Below are positions 30,791 through 41,512 of a stretch of DNA of 64,000 bases, in pieces. Position 1 is the stretch's first letter. Each line of letters starts with the position of its first letter. Under the pieces are notes generated by a model, which saw nothing but the letters and a program-made list of their open reading frames with translations, ran no database searches and had not been told where the DNA came from. The stretch covers positions 1,116,001 through 1,180,000 of the forward strand of contig NC_067204.1 of assembly GCF_026262505.1 (NCBI RefSeq). The letters are read 5' to 3'. The stretch is from Trichomonas vaginalis G3. Taxonomy: Eukaryota; Parabasalia; Trichomonadida; Trichomonadidae. A program made the translations under genes and the position numbers.

Positions 30791-31208
30791 ATGACAAAAT
30801 TCATCTCAGTAAACAAGTACATGTCAGGACTTAAAGAAGAACTAGACCCATTCACATATTTGAATGTTTACTTCTACCATTTTGAAAAGTCTTCATTCAC
30901 AAAGTTTGGAACATCGAACCAGTTAAGTTTGCTATTGTGACTAAAAATGGTGCGAAATTTGAAGACTTAGACATAGAAGGTTTGTTAACAGTCAAAGAAA
31001 GTTTTGACAGAAGGTTTCAAACCTTAAAGAAGGCAAAGCATACAAACTTGTTATACCTTATGAACCAAAGAAAGCAGACGACTATGAATATTATGAGTCT
31101 AAGATAGTTGAAGTTCAAGGTAAATTGGGTAAAAAGATTTTAGAGTCTAAGCCAGTGTTTGCTCCTAAAGAGGAAGAGAACATTGACATTGACCCAGAAA
31201 TGTTCTAA
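30791..31208 (+). pseudogene. Polinton protein of unknown role (copy 1)
   Basis: A part of about 130 codons. Recognisable stretches are KYMSGLKEELDPFTYLNVYF and an Asp/Glu-rich C-terminal end. It lies between the helicase and ATPase parts. No domain is recognised. Counterpart at about 49808-50225. Confidence 0.4.
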
Positions 31209-31227
31209 AAATAAAATTTTATTTTTA

Positions 31228-31671
31228 CATGTCAAATTTCTTTCTCTGGAACTGGTTCAGGTTCTTTCTTCTCTTCTCTTCTCTTTCTTTTCTTTCTTTT
31301 CTCTCTTCTTTTTTCTGGTGGAGTTATGTCAAATTTCGCAACCATATTTTGTAAAAGTTCTTTGTCCTTTAATAGCTCTTCTATTCTGTTTTCTATTTCA
31401 TCTTCAAGAACAGCGCATGTGTCTTCTTTGCATTCTAAGAACTTTTGTTGGACTTCATCTTTCCAATCGGCGTCATCTCTGTCAACAAGTCTGTCATTGA
31501 CAAATTTTAAGACTGCTCTGTAATGTTTTATGGTTCTTGTCATATTCCCAGAAACAGAACTTTAGAACAAATTCACCTTTCTTGTTTACACTATGTAAGA
31601 TTTTATGGTCGACAGATGTTTTGCTGTCGAAAAGCTTGTCTCGAATATAGATAGCGAAATCGCTAGACATT
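31228..31671 (-). pseudogene. Lys/Arg/Glu-rich Polinton protein (copy 1)
   Basis: Begins MSSDFAIYIRDKLFDSKTSV. It has a helical middle (ENRIEELLKDKELLQNMVAK) and a very basic end with EKRREKRKKRKRREEKKEPE. It is divergent from the ATPase part. The basic tail suggests nucleic-acid binding, by inference. Counterpart at about 50246-50707. Confidence 0.45.
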
Positions 31672-31708
31672 TTCTAAAAGATAAAAATTTTAATTTTTCT
31701 AAAAATAT

Positions 31709-32421
31709 GTTAGAAAAAAAGTTTGCTGACATTGACAAGAAATTTGAGAATGTTTTAAACAAGAACAAGAGGAAGTTAGAAAATGCTCAGATAAAGCCTA
31801 TACATGACAAGTTCTTATTTGCTCAGAATGGTATAACAGGTCTAATTGCACCACCTGGGTCGGGTAAGACTTTCACTTATCTTAAAATGGCTGCACAACA
31901 ACAAGAACTAGATGAGAAGAACCCATTCTATGAGTTAGTTGTTATTTGTAGTACTTCTGGTCAATTTGACCAAACCGTCAATTCGTTCAAAGATATTATA
32001 AAAAGTCTAAGTTAGTATGTATAAAGACTCTGAGTTGTTAGATTGGATAAAGAAGTACCAAAGAAGAGTTTTGAAGTACAATGCTATAAATGAGTATATA
32101 AATTCGAAGTTTAAAGACCCAAATGAGGAAATGCAGAGAATATTAGAGAAGAAACACTTCAGAAACAAACAGAAAGAGATAGAATACATTTCGAAGAAAT
32201 TGCAATCTTACGATTGGAAGACTTACCCTCATAGATGTCTTCTTATCTTAGATGATTTGCTTCTCATCCTTTGTTAAAGAATAGAGAACAAGACATGTGT
32301 CGAATTCTTAAGAAGCTCAGACACTTTAACATCTCAGTTGTCATTTGTGTACAGACAGCCAAGAGTTTAAGTAAGGATGTAAAGAATACTTACTGATATT
32401 ATACTTTTCCCCGGATTGTCC
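31709..32421 (+). pseudogene. Polinton packaging ATPase (copy 1), right end lost
   Basis: Contains the Walker A APPGSGKTFTYLKMAA, then a Walker B-like region LLILDD and a Lys/Glu-rich helical middle. This fits the FtsK/A32-type genome-packaging ATPase of Polintons. The part is broken and runs into the junction with the inverted fragment at about 32421. Counterpart at about 50750-51600. Confidence 0.65.
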
Positions 32422-35190
32422 AATGGCCATTAAAGCGCGCCGAAATACGCTACTATTTGTTCACAATTCGACTTCCATTGCGTCTACAACTTCTTGGAAT
32501 TTGAGGTTGTAAGTTTATGAACCACCTATCCGATTAGCTTTATGACCCCATCTCATTGTAGTTCCATCGTCTGCAGAAACAAAAGTAGGTTTTGTTTCCA
32601 ATATTGGCTAGGTTCTGAATGAACTTTAAACAATGTTTCATTTCTATATGTTTCTTGAANNNNNNNNNNNNNNNNNNNNNNNNNAATGGCCATTAAAGCG
32701 CGCCGAAATACGCTACTATTCTCCGTTCACCAATTCGCTTCCATTGCGTCTAGCAACTTTCTTGGAATTGAGGTTGTAAGTTTATGAACCACCTATCCGA
32801 ATTAGCGCTATTATGGACCCCATCTCATTGTAGTTCCATCTGTCTGCAGAAACAAAAGTAGCGTTTTGTTTCCAATATTGGGCTAGGTTTCTGATATGAA
32901 CTATTAAAAACAACAATGTTTCATTTCTATATGTTTCTTGAAATTTAACCTTTTATCTTCACCGAGTTTCGATCCGAAGATGAACGCTTAAATGCTCGTT
33001 AAATGTAAAAAGGGCTTGTTTGTATTGTGCTACATTTTTTTCAGTTACTATCCATTCTATGCTGAATTTTTCATCTGGTGTATGGGACGTCTTTTTTGTA
33101 TGTCGGCAAACATTTTTCGATATTCTTCTACTATGTCAGCGAATCTTTCTTCTAGGGGACTCTTGGAAAGATTCCATATTCACCTTCATGCTCTTGTGAG
33201 GTCAAGTTTTATCGGCTGTTTTCCAAATCTTCATCTAGTTCTGTGAATGTTAGTTTCCAAAGGAGCTGACTGTTCGTTCCTTCAGGCTCTTTCTAGCTGT
33301 TGATTGCTGAACTATTTCTTTCCATGTCTGGCTTGTAATCTGAACTTCTTCCTGTGAGTTTCTTGTACTTCATCTGCTGCATTTACATATATTCGAAGAC
33401 CGTTCAACAATTCATCCCTATCTACGTCATCCGCATTCATAAAGCTTTGTTCTTTCGTTCCGTCTCTATTTTACACGCGTTTCATGGACGAAAGTATGTA
33501 ATTGTCATTTAGCTTCGACATCAAATATCTCGGAGTACAAATCAGTTCATGTCATTTTGGATGCATATGCTATTTAAAATCATTATCCCTTAGCGAGCTT
33601 GTATTTTCCAGGTTTGAAATTTATATCCCATTTGTGCTGAGTCATAAAGCTAAATAGAGTTCGGGTCAGGTATTTCCATCTGAACTTTCCAATAGCTTTC
33701 TTTATATCTGTCACCTAAAGCAATAGTATCCTAGGGAAACCACACTCGTTCTTTAAGCATTTTTAAGAATTCTTGGTCTTCCTTGTTCTCTTACTTCTTT
33801 TATGTCCTTGTTGTTTGTGGTTGTGGCTGGTTGTGGAGTGGTATGCTGTGACTGGTGTTTGTGCTTGTGCTGGTGGATTTTGCAACTGTTGGTTGTATGT
33901 GCAGGGTTTTGAACAACTGTGGTTGTTGTGTTGGTGGGTGCTGCCTGGTGTCTGATGTCCATGTACGATGTAAATGTTCTAGCTTAGTCCTGGTTGCAGG
34001 TGGCTTCTCTTTGGAGGGGTTTGGTGGCTTATAAAGTTCAGCCAGCTGGCCCACATATGTTCAATTCTGCAGCCGTAATGTCTACTGACTTTTCTGTTCT
34101 TAAGAAAGATTTACTAGTGTCTGATTTTTGGTCTGTCTAGTAACTCTTTTTCTTGACTTTTCACAAAACAGTTTGCTTAACGGCGTCATAGGCACTTTTG
34201 AACTGCCTGTCTCGTTGCCTGCATCTGTTTTATTTCGTTCATATTTTTGTGTACTTCTTTTATGTCGAAACCTTCAGACTTCAGTTTTCTTTCCAGATGA
34301 GAAGTCGTTCACTTTGTTTCACCTTACTATGAAGAGCTTCGAAAGCGTTCTTAAAGTCAGCATTTGTTAAAGCTTCATTTGAACTATCTTCATCTGCTTG
34401 TATTTTTTGTCCTTATTGACCCTATGAGTTGGGCTGCTTTAGCGTTGGCTTGGGCATCTAACCAGTCATTGTTAGCTTTTATATATTCTGCGCTTTTTTC
34501 ATTGCCTTTTTGCATAGCCGCGTACGTTATTTTTTACTTTCTTGTGCTAAGTTTTATACTGTAACGGTTTGGGTTTTTGCAACTGTAAAAGTTTTTCTCG
34601 CCTTTACAATTTGCTTCAACTTCTTTTTTATACTCATCGCTATCCATATATTGTCTTCAGGGCTTTTTTGTTTTATCTCTTCATCTTTCAGTATTTTATA
34701 TTGAGTAGTATGGTTTTTCAAATTTATGACATCTTGTTCCATTTTTGCTACTTCTGCTGCTTTTTCTGACACTTTTTTCGCAATATTCCTCTGTACTTAG
34801 TTCTTCAGTTTGTCTTCTTTCTTCTTTTTCTCTACGTTTAACTCATTGAGTTTTCTTTGTGTGTCTGTCATATTCTAGTTTCTTTTCGTTTTCACTCTAT
34901 TTGCTTCTGTATGTCTAATGTTTGGACTTTTTGACATCTGTATTTGATTTTTGAGTGAACTCAAATTCCATTTGACTTTGAGGGTTATAGAGCTGTTCCG
35001 TCTGCAGCTCCACCATAGCCTTGCCATTTTCGCTAAAAGTGCCGCTCTTAAACCTCCACTCTGTGCACCAACAACTCGGTTTAAAAGCATAGGATTGCTT
35101 GACATTTGTTGCAACATAGTGGGTCATTCAGGCATTGTTGTTGCAACTGTTTGTGTGGTGTCAGTTTTACTTATTGGATGTTTCAATGCT
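32422..35190 (-). pseudogene. coiled-coil / PQ-repeat part of copy 2
   Basis: Reverse-strand counterpart of the coiled-coil gene of copies 1 and 3, including the Pro/Gln repeat tract at about 33770-33960. Broken. It contains the run of N. Confidence 0.65.
32660..32684. other. assembly gap (25 N) flanked by the same sequence on both sides
   Basis: The 238 bp before the gap (32422-32659) and the stretch from 32685 to about 32942 are the same sequence in the same orientation, both starting AATGGCCATTAAAGCGCGCC and both reaching GTTTCTTGAA. This is what unmerged overlapping contig ends look like. Confidence 0.85.
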
Positions 35191-35734
35191 CTTCCTCTTA
35201 CGTATATTCTTACGTAGCCTTACGTGGCATTTTAAGTGAAGTTAAAAAGCGGTTTTGACAGATGTTTATTGACACTTTTTGTTCAGCCAAAAAACTACTC
35301 GGTCAAGGTGTTGTCAGTTTTTGTAAAATAACCGTCCTATCCCATTCTATAAGGGAGAAAAGGCTTCCAAAGTATAACTTCCTTGGAACGCCCGTACTTT
35401 TTCCTGCAGCGCACGACTATAACCCTTCTGTCCAGACAAAGCTGTACTATGTTTGAGTGCTCTAACAAAAAGTCAACGGCCGACGACTCTCAAAAACCGT
35501 TTGTGTAAACACAGTTTCTTACCGTTGGACCAAAAAAGTATGATATAGAAAAACAAAAAACGTTTATAGTTCATTCAATATTGAGATTAAAACCTGTTTT
35601 TCCAACGTAACTATATAAATAAAATAAAAAAATAGTGGGGTTACCGTTGACCGAAAACGGTTTATTTCTTAAACTTTCTATGAGTAGTCCGAAAAAAACA
35701 GTCATTTTTGTCTAAGGTGGAAAGACCACCATAA

Positions 35735-36910
35735 GTAGCATGACTGACCATTCTTTACAAAAAGCTTTTAAGGTCAAACACTTATATTTCATACTTTAAC
35801 TAGTATTCCAAAGAGGTTACACAGGTTTCAGTCCATCAGACTCCAACTCAGACACAAATTGAAAGCTCAAATTCAACCAAAAGAAGAAATGCCGAATGTC
35901 CGAACAAACGTACAGAAGCTCAAGTGGTTTTCAGGTCCACAATCAGACTCCAATCAGACACAAATTGAAGCTCAAATTCAACCAAAAAAACTGCCGGAAG
36001 TCGAACAAACCTCAGAGCTCGTGTTTCAGTCCAATCAGAAACCTCCAATCAGACACAATTGAAGCTCAATTAGTTCACACTAAAAACTCTACACTCTACA
36101 GAACCAGAAGTGGTCTTCCTCATTCTCAACAACAGAAGCAAGGATATAGAAGACTCATTGCAGATTATCCAAACAATTTGTCCTTAACAGACAACAATGA
36201 CTATGATAGATATTATCCAAAAGTATAATAAAACCAGTCTGAAACATTAGAAACACAAGTTCAAACCCGACAAGTAATGGTTGACTTTTTCTTGTCGGAA
36301 TTTGCCTTATGGTTATCCCACTATTGATATCTCTTCAAGAATTGACGGAATTCAATTCTTTGCGTGAACCAAACTTAAGAGATACAAGCTATAATGAAAC
36401 AACCAAAGACTTTCGCCCTTTATCCCTTTAACTTACAATTGGAAAGAAGATGAAAACAACACGGTTTCTTTCTACCTGGCGATCTTTCCATTGTTGCTCC
36501 AGCTTGGTGTAGCGTGCAAACATCCATTTCGAAATAATCCAAATCTGCATTACGAAAAACAACATGCATATTATTCGACAACAGCCCTTTAAGATAATTC
36601 TGAACGGGATACAAATGGAGAAGAAGTTTTCCAATAATATCTGTTTCAAGCAAACCGATGCAATGCCAGCTTACAGTATGCAATTTCACTCACCAGCAAG
36701 ACAATAATCTATCAAAATCTTGAGTTCGTTTTTTACTGGCACAGCCCAAAAATGTTCTCAAAAAACCAGAAACAAACCAAATACCATGCTTCTTATCTGG
36801 TATTGTGAGATGAAGACTAATTGGGGACCGAAGAAGACGTAGGAGAAACAAGCAAGACTTCAGACGATATCCAGTTCAGTTTCCATCCCGTAAAAACTTA
36901 TAAAACAAAC
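35735..36910 (+). pseudogene. left-end acidic protein part of copy 2
   Basis: Counterpart of the left-end gene of copy 3, with the same Gln/Asn/Thr-rich repeats (SDSNQTQIEAQIQPK type) and the LTDNNDYDRY segment. Broken. It reads towards the inverted terminus. Confidence 0.6.
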
Positions 36911-36954
36911 ATTCCAAAGAATAAAACCATTTATAACTAAACAATCTTCCGGGG

Positions 36955-37021
36955 GGCTAGAGGGCACGAGTGCCTGGAAGCCCCACTACCTTTTTTTTTT
37001 TTTTTTTTTTCTTTTTTTTTT
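36955..37021. repeat. Polinton terminus, inverted (copy 2)
   Basis: Reverse complement of the poly(A)/two-tier stem-loop block at 20653-20708: GGGGCTAGAGGGCACGAGTG and onward, then a long T run. Confidence 0.75.
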
Positions 37022-37069
37022 TTCGTATATTCTCTTTTTTAAATAAAGATTCAGAAACTATTCACAAAC

Positions 37070-37790
37070 GGTTAATTCCATTTGGTCTACTGGCAGCGCT
37101 ATTCCACATCATAGCCAACAATTCCTATACAAAATTCAAAAACTTTGGTGCAAATCATTCTAGATATTGCACCCAAGTTTTTTGAACTTTCTTGAAGGGA
37201 ATTAAAGGGTGAGAGATTTATAAGTCTATCTATATATCTCCCACCCTCTAATTCCCTCCCTGACAGCGGGAAACTTTGTCTGAATGTCTAAACTATTCAG
37301 ACAAAGTCTTCCACTGTTTTTGCGAAGGAATTGTTGGCTGATGTGTACTCATTCATGATCAGTAACAACATAGCAACAATTTCCCTTTATAAAGTTCAAA
37401 AACTTGGGTGCAATCAGAACTGATTGCACCCCAGTTTTTTGAAACTTTCCTTGAGGGAATGGAAGAGTAAGAAGGTATACATTATGGAATATATACCCTT
37501 CCCCTCTGTAACTGAGACTATTTAGCACCAGTTCATTATATAGGGAATCTGTTGGCTGTTGTACGATATTAATTCAGTATCATAGCCAACAATTACTGCG
37601 CAAACAGTGGGACACTTTTGTGTTCTGAATTAGTTACAATTCAGACACAGTACTTCCCGCTGTCAGCAGAGGGAATTGAGGTGGGGATATATAGATAGAA
37701 TATAAAATTTCTCTCACCCGTTAATCCTCAAGAAACGGTTCAACAAACTGGTGCAAATGAACGACTGTTGACCAACTATTTTGAAATCTT
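37070..37790. repeat. hairpin chain, noisy inverted relative of 39.5-40.2 kb
   Basis: It contains the same hairpin types as the clean chain: arms with GTTCAAAAACTTGGGTGCAA, GACAGCGGGAAACTTTGTCT, GGAATTGTTGGCTATG and GAATTAGAGGGTGGGAG, in reversed order. Arms are less perfect here. Confidence 0.7.
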
Positions 37791-39158
37791 GTATAGATCG
37801 ATGTTGGCTAGATGTGGTAGCCTCGTTCCAGACCAAGAAGTTAACCGAGTGATAATAGATTCTCTGATCTTTATTTAAAGAGATGAAATATCACACGATT
37901 TTAGCTGGTCGTTAAACATCGAAAAGATTGATGTATTTTGCAACAAAATCTTTTAGAAGAATTGCCCCATATTAGATTTTCGTTTAAACAACGATTACGT
38001 TGCAACAGGTTTTATTCCTTCAATTTTAAGTTCGCGAGCTCGATGCAGATTATAAAACACAAATTGAAAAGGAAGTTCAACACGTTTATACAAATTAAAT
38101 TGTTGTTCAGAATCAGAAGCCAATTTAATCCCATAAGATTTTATTGGAAAAATGCTGATGAAAACGTTTCTAATATAAATGAGAAATGACAAAATTGCAA
38201 ACTATATTAATATCGTTTGAACTTCCAAATGAAGTTGTTAGATACTATATGTTGATTAATTTGAATTTGTTATATTACTCCAGATTATCATTCTAGACAT
38301 ATTCGAAGAATTTTGTTGGAGGATTTCAAGAAAGAAGAATTTAAATAGACTAAAATTTATTTATTTTTATTATTGTGAATTTTAAATTTGTCACTTGTCT
38401 TACTGTTCTCCTATTGAAAGTGTCACTATTTTTTGGGTTCTTGTCGGAATTTTATACTCTAATAAAAACTTTGGTGAAATTTTGATTGTTGCAACTGTAT
38501 TCGGAATTTACTTCATCGAAATGTTTAAGAACTGTGTGAGAAATTAAGAATGTTTTGTGTTAATATACTTTTGTATGAATGTGGTTGTATAGAAATAATA
38601 AAATGTAATCATCCAGAGATGTGCTATTGTTCAATCTAAATCCTGTTGGATCTAAGTAACAGTATTCTATTGATGTAATTTTTTATTTGAATAATTAAAG
38701 CTATGATCGGTTCGAGTTCGGATAGAAATTTCTAGATGATCGCATATTGTTGGAAAGAAACTATCAACAAAAATCTTACTTATATATATAAAACGTGGTT
38801 TGGGAGTTAAATTAAAATGCTCGTATTTTCCATCATTTGTGCTTGTGCATGATATCAATTTAGATACGCAATAATCGCTCATGATACTGTATCTTGTAGA
38901 ATAATAAGCATATAATGATTTTGTTATCTGCAAATGAAAGTAATATCTTGACTCATATGAACATGTCAATTAAAAATCTCCTGTTCTTATATACATTGGT
39001 GTTGTATAGTAAACCAGGACATCACAATGATTTTAATTTGAAAGGCGGTATCTTTTCAGAATGAATTTGTATTACACAGTCAGATTGTCATCATTTAGTT
39101 TATTTTGAAGCAAACCGCTACCATTTTATAATGGTCCATCTTAAATTCATCATAAATT

Positions 39159-40144
39159 CTGGTACATGTTAGTACCAGAGTCTTCAAATCTCAAACACTC
39201 TGGTACCAACATGTACCAGACGCGAGTTTCCAATGCCCTCGTACGATTTTCTATTAAGATCTTCTTGAATGAGAAGGTCTTCATAGAAACTCGTACGAGG
39301 GCTTCTCTTTTAAATACTCTGGTACCTGCTGGTATCGGAGTCGACTTTACAGCCCTTTCCCCAATTTTGAAGCTGGGGAAAGTTTTCAAGCAATGAAAGG
39401 GAAGCTCTCGCTATGAGGTGAAAATCTAGAATTTTTACCTCATAGCGAGTAATCCTTGTTAATTGCTTGAAAACTTTCTTCAAATTATCAAAATTTCGAG
39501 GAAAGTTTCCTTGCTTCAAAGTAGAGATGGAGCCCTTTGAGCCACTGCATATAGGTCAGTGACTCAAAATACTCCATCTCTACTAGAAATCGCCAAAATT
39601 TGGGTCGCAATCTTTGAAATGCGACGCAAGTTTGGGCAATTTCGCGAGGGACTTGCTCCATTTGGTGCATAGATTCACACTCTATGCACCAGATGGAACA
39701 ATTCTTTCGCTGACAGCGGGAAACTTTGTCTGAATAGTTTAACATTCAGACAAAGTTTCCCGCTGTCAGAGAGGGAATGGAAGGGTAAGAGGTATATATT
39801 CATAATGTATACCTCTTACTCTTCCATTCCCTCAAGAAAGTTCAAAAACTTGGGTGCAATCAGTTCTGATTGCACCCAAGTTTTTGAACTTTATATAGGG
39901 AATTGTTGGCTATGTTGTACTGATCATGAATCAGTACATCATAGCCAACAATTCCTTCGCAAACAGTGGGAAACTTTGTCTGAATAGTTTAACATTCAGA
40001 CAAAGTTTCCCGCTGTCAGGGAGGGAATTAGAGGGTGGGAGATATATAGATAGACTATAAATCTCTCACCCTTTAATTCCCTCAAGAAAGTTCAAAAACT
40101 TGGGTGCAATCAGAACTGATTGCACCAAAGTTTTTGAATTTTGT
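39159..40144. repeat. hairpin chain of about fifteen consecutive palindromes
   Basis: Successive hairpins occupy approximately 39159-39219, 39235-39302, 39313-39342, 39355-39382, 39378-39478 (with an inner stem 39407-39449), 39521-39583, 39587-39642, 39653-39701, 39711-39768, 39771-39833, 39834-39894, 39896-39954, 39959-40020, 40021-40083 and 40084-40144. Arms are mostly 20-28 nt with loops of 4-17 nt. Sequences differ between hairpins, but some types occur twice (the TTCAAAAACTTGGGTGCAA and GGGAAACTTTGTCTGAAT types). Spacers are 0-40 nt and almost absent in the last 450 bp. No protein is encoded. Confidence 0.9.
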
Positions 40145-40249
40145 ATAAGGAATTGTTGGCTATGATGTGGATAGCCGCTGCCAGACCAAATGAATTAACC
40201 GTTGTGAATAACGTTTCTGAATCTTTATTTAAAAAGATAAAATATCACG

Positions 40250-40251
<2 letters not shown>

Positions 40252-40283
<32 letters not shown>

Positions 40284-40320
40284 TAGTGGGGCTTCCAGGC
40301 ACTTCGTGCCCTCTAGCCCC
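40252..40320. repeat. Polinton terminus (copy 3)
   Basis: A run of about 30 A, then GGTAGT and the two-tier stem-loop GGGGCT...AGCCCC enclosing GGCACTTCGTGCC, as at 20653-20708. Confidence 0.8.
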
Positions 40321-40365
40321 GAAGATGTTTAGTATAAAATGAGGTTTTTATTCTGAAATGTTTGT

Positions 40366-41508
40366 TTAAAGTTTTTTACGGATGGAAATGAACTGGATAT
40401 CGTCTGAGTCTTCGCTTGTTTCCTCCTCTTCTTCTTCGTCCGAATTGTCTTCATCTTCACAATAACCAGATAAGAAGATGGTTATTTTGGTTTGTTCTGG
40501 TTTTTTGAGAAGCATTTTGGCTGTGCCAGTAAAAACGAACTCAAGATTTTGATAGAATTGTCTGCTTGAGTGAGTGAAATTGCATACTGTAACTGGCATT
40601 GCAACTCGGTTTGCTTGAACAGATATTATTGAAACTTCTTCTCCATCTGGTATCCGTTCAGGAATATCTAAAGCGGCTGTTGTGATAATATGCATATTGT
40701 TTTCGTAATGCAATTTTGGATATATTTCGAATGGATGTGCAGCTACACCAGCTGGAGCAACAATGGAAAGATTCCAGGAGAAAGAACCGTGTTTGTTTTC
40801 ATCTTCTTTCCAATTGTAAGTTAAAGGATAAGGGCGAAAGTCTTTGAGTGTTTCATATAGCTGTTCTCTTAAGTTTGGTTCACAGCAAAGAATGAATTCG
40901 TCAATTGCTTGAAGAGATATCATAGTTGAAACATAAGGCAAATTCGACAAGAAAAAGTCAACCATTACTGTCGGGTTTTGAACTTTGTTTTCTAATGTTT
41001 CGACTGGTTTTATTATACTTTTGAAATATCTATCATAGTCATTGTTGTCTGTTAAGGACAAATTGTTTGGATAATCTGCAATGAGTCTTCTATATCTTGC
41101 TTCTGTTGTTGAGAATGAGAAGACACCTTCTGGTTCTGTAGGAGTGTAAGTTTTTAGTTGAACTTGAGCTTCAATTTGTGTCTGATTGGAGTCTGATTGG
41201 ACTGAAACAACTTGAGCTTCTGTAGTTTGTTCGACTTCGGCAGTTTCTTTTGGTTGAATTTGAGCTTCAATTTGTGTCTGATTGGAGTCTGATTGGACTG
41301 AAACAACTTGAGCTTCTGTAGTTTGTTCGACTTCGGCAGTTTCTTTTGGTTGAATTTGAGCTTCAATTTGTGTCTGATTGGAGTCTGATTGGACTGAAAC
41401 CTGTGTAACCTCTTTGGACATACTAGTAAAGTATGAAGATATAAGTGTTTGACCTTTAAAGAGCTTTTGTAAAGAATTGTCAGTCATGCTACTACTGTGG
41501 TCTTCCAT
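40366..41508 (-). CDS. Polinton left-end protein with acidic tail (copy 3)
   Basis: A 380-residue frame. Residues 1-35 form a short N-terminal region. About 36-130 hold three near-identical repeats of about 32 residues (SDSNQTQIEAQIQPKETAEV type). About 145-345 look globular, with SLQAIDEFILCCEPNLREQL and LDIPERIPDGEEVSII. The end is very acidic (DNSDEEEEEETSEDSDD). Only the globular core resembles the corresponding part of copy 1, and weakly. It is transcribed towards the terminus. The function is unknown; high divergence in an otherwise conserved element would fit a protein facing the host or competing elements. Confidence 0.6.
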   Translation of the reverse strand: MEDHSSSMTDNSLQKLFKGQTLISSYFTSMSKEVTQVSVQSDSNQTQIEAQIQPKETAEVEQTTEAQVVSVQSDSNQTQIEAQIQPKETAEVEQTTEAQVVSVQSDSNQTQIEAQVQLKTYTPTEPEGVFSFSTTEARYRRLIADYPNNLSLTDNNDYDRYFKSIIKPVETLENKVQNPTVMVDFFLSNLPYVSTMISLQAIDEFILCCEPNLREQLYETLKDFRPYPLTYNWKEDENKHGSFSWNLSIVAPAGVAAHPFEIYPKLHYENNMHIITTAALDIPERIPDGEEVSIISVQANRVAMPVTVCNFTHSSRQFYQNLEFVFTGTAKMLLKKPEQTKITIFLSGYCEDEDNSDEEEEEETSEDSDDIQFISIRKKL

Positions 41509-41512
41509 TAGA

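Larger units (their letters stand above)
20653..32421 (+). mobile_element. Polinton/Maverick copy 1, left part
   Basis: A virus-like Polinton fossil that starts at a poly(A)-flanked structured terminus and runs through capsid, helicase and ATPase parts, then ends abruptly at about 32421 where an inverted fragment begins. It is broken, with roughly a dozen breaks, and lacks the right half (polymerase, integrase). Its close identity to the copy at 40.26 kb points to a young insertion. It interrupts a fold-back element at its left side. Confidence 0.75.
32422..37021 (-). mobile_element. inverted, noisy Polinton left-end fragment (copy 2)
   Basis: From 32422 the sequence is the reverse complement of the left end of copy 3. 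It runs from the middle of the coiled-coil gene back through the divergent promoter and the left-end gene to the structured terminus at about 36955-37021. It is heavily broken throughout. The unusual density of small differences, next to an assembly gap, suggests poor sequence as much as decay. Confidence 0.7.
37022..40257. other. sequence between two outward-facing Polinton left ends
   Basis: This 3.2-kb stretch lies between the termini of copies 2 and 3. About 37070-37790 is a noisy hairpin chain and 39159-40144 a clean one. Short flanking sequence (TTGGCTATGATGTGG type, then a stretch ending TAAAATATCACGA) appears at both edges. Between the chains, 37900-39150 is AT-rich. It has a possible 29-residue Cys-rich frame (38550-38639, MFCVNILLYECGCIEIIKCN...) and an open minus-strand frame (38667-38969). 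I do not support either as a gene. Confidence 0.5.

Noticed and set aside
38667-38969. Minus-strand frame of 100 codons
   Set aside because: It is open, but lies in AT-rich DNA between Polinton ends with no family features. Left as part of the spacer.
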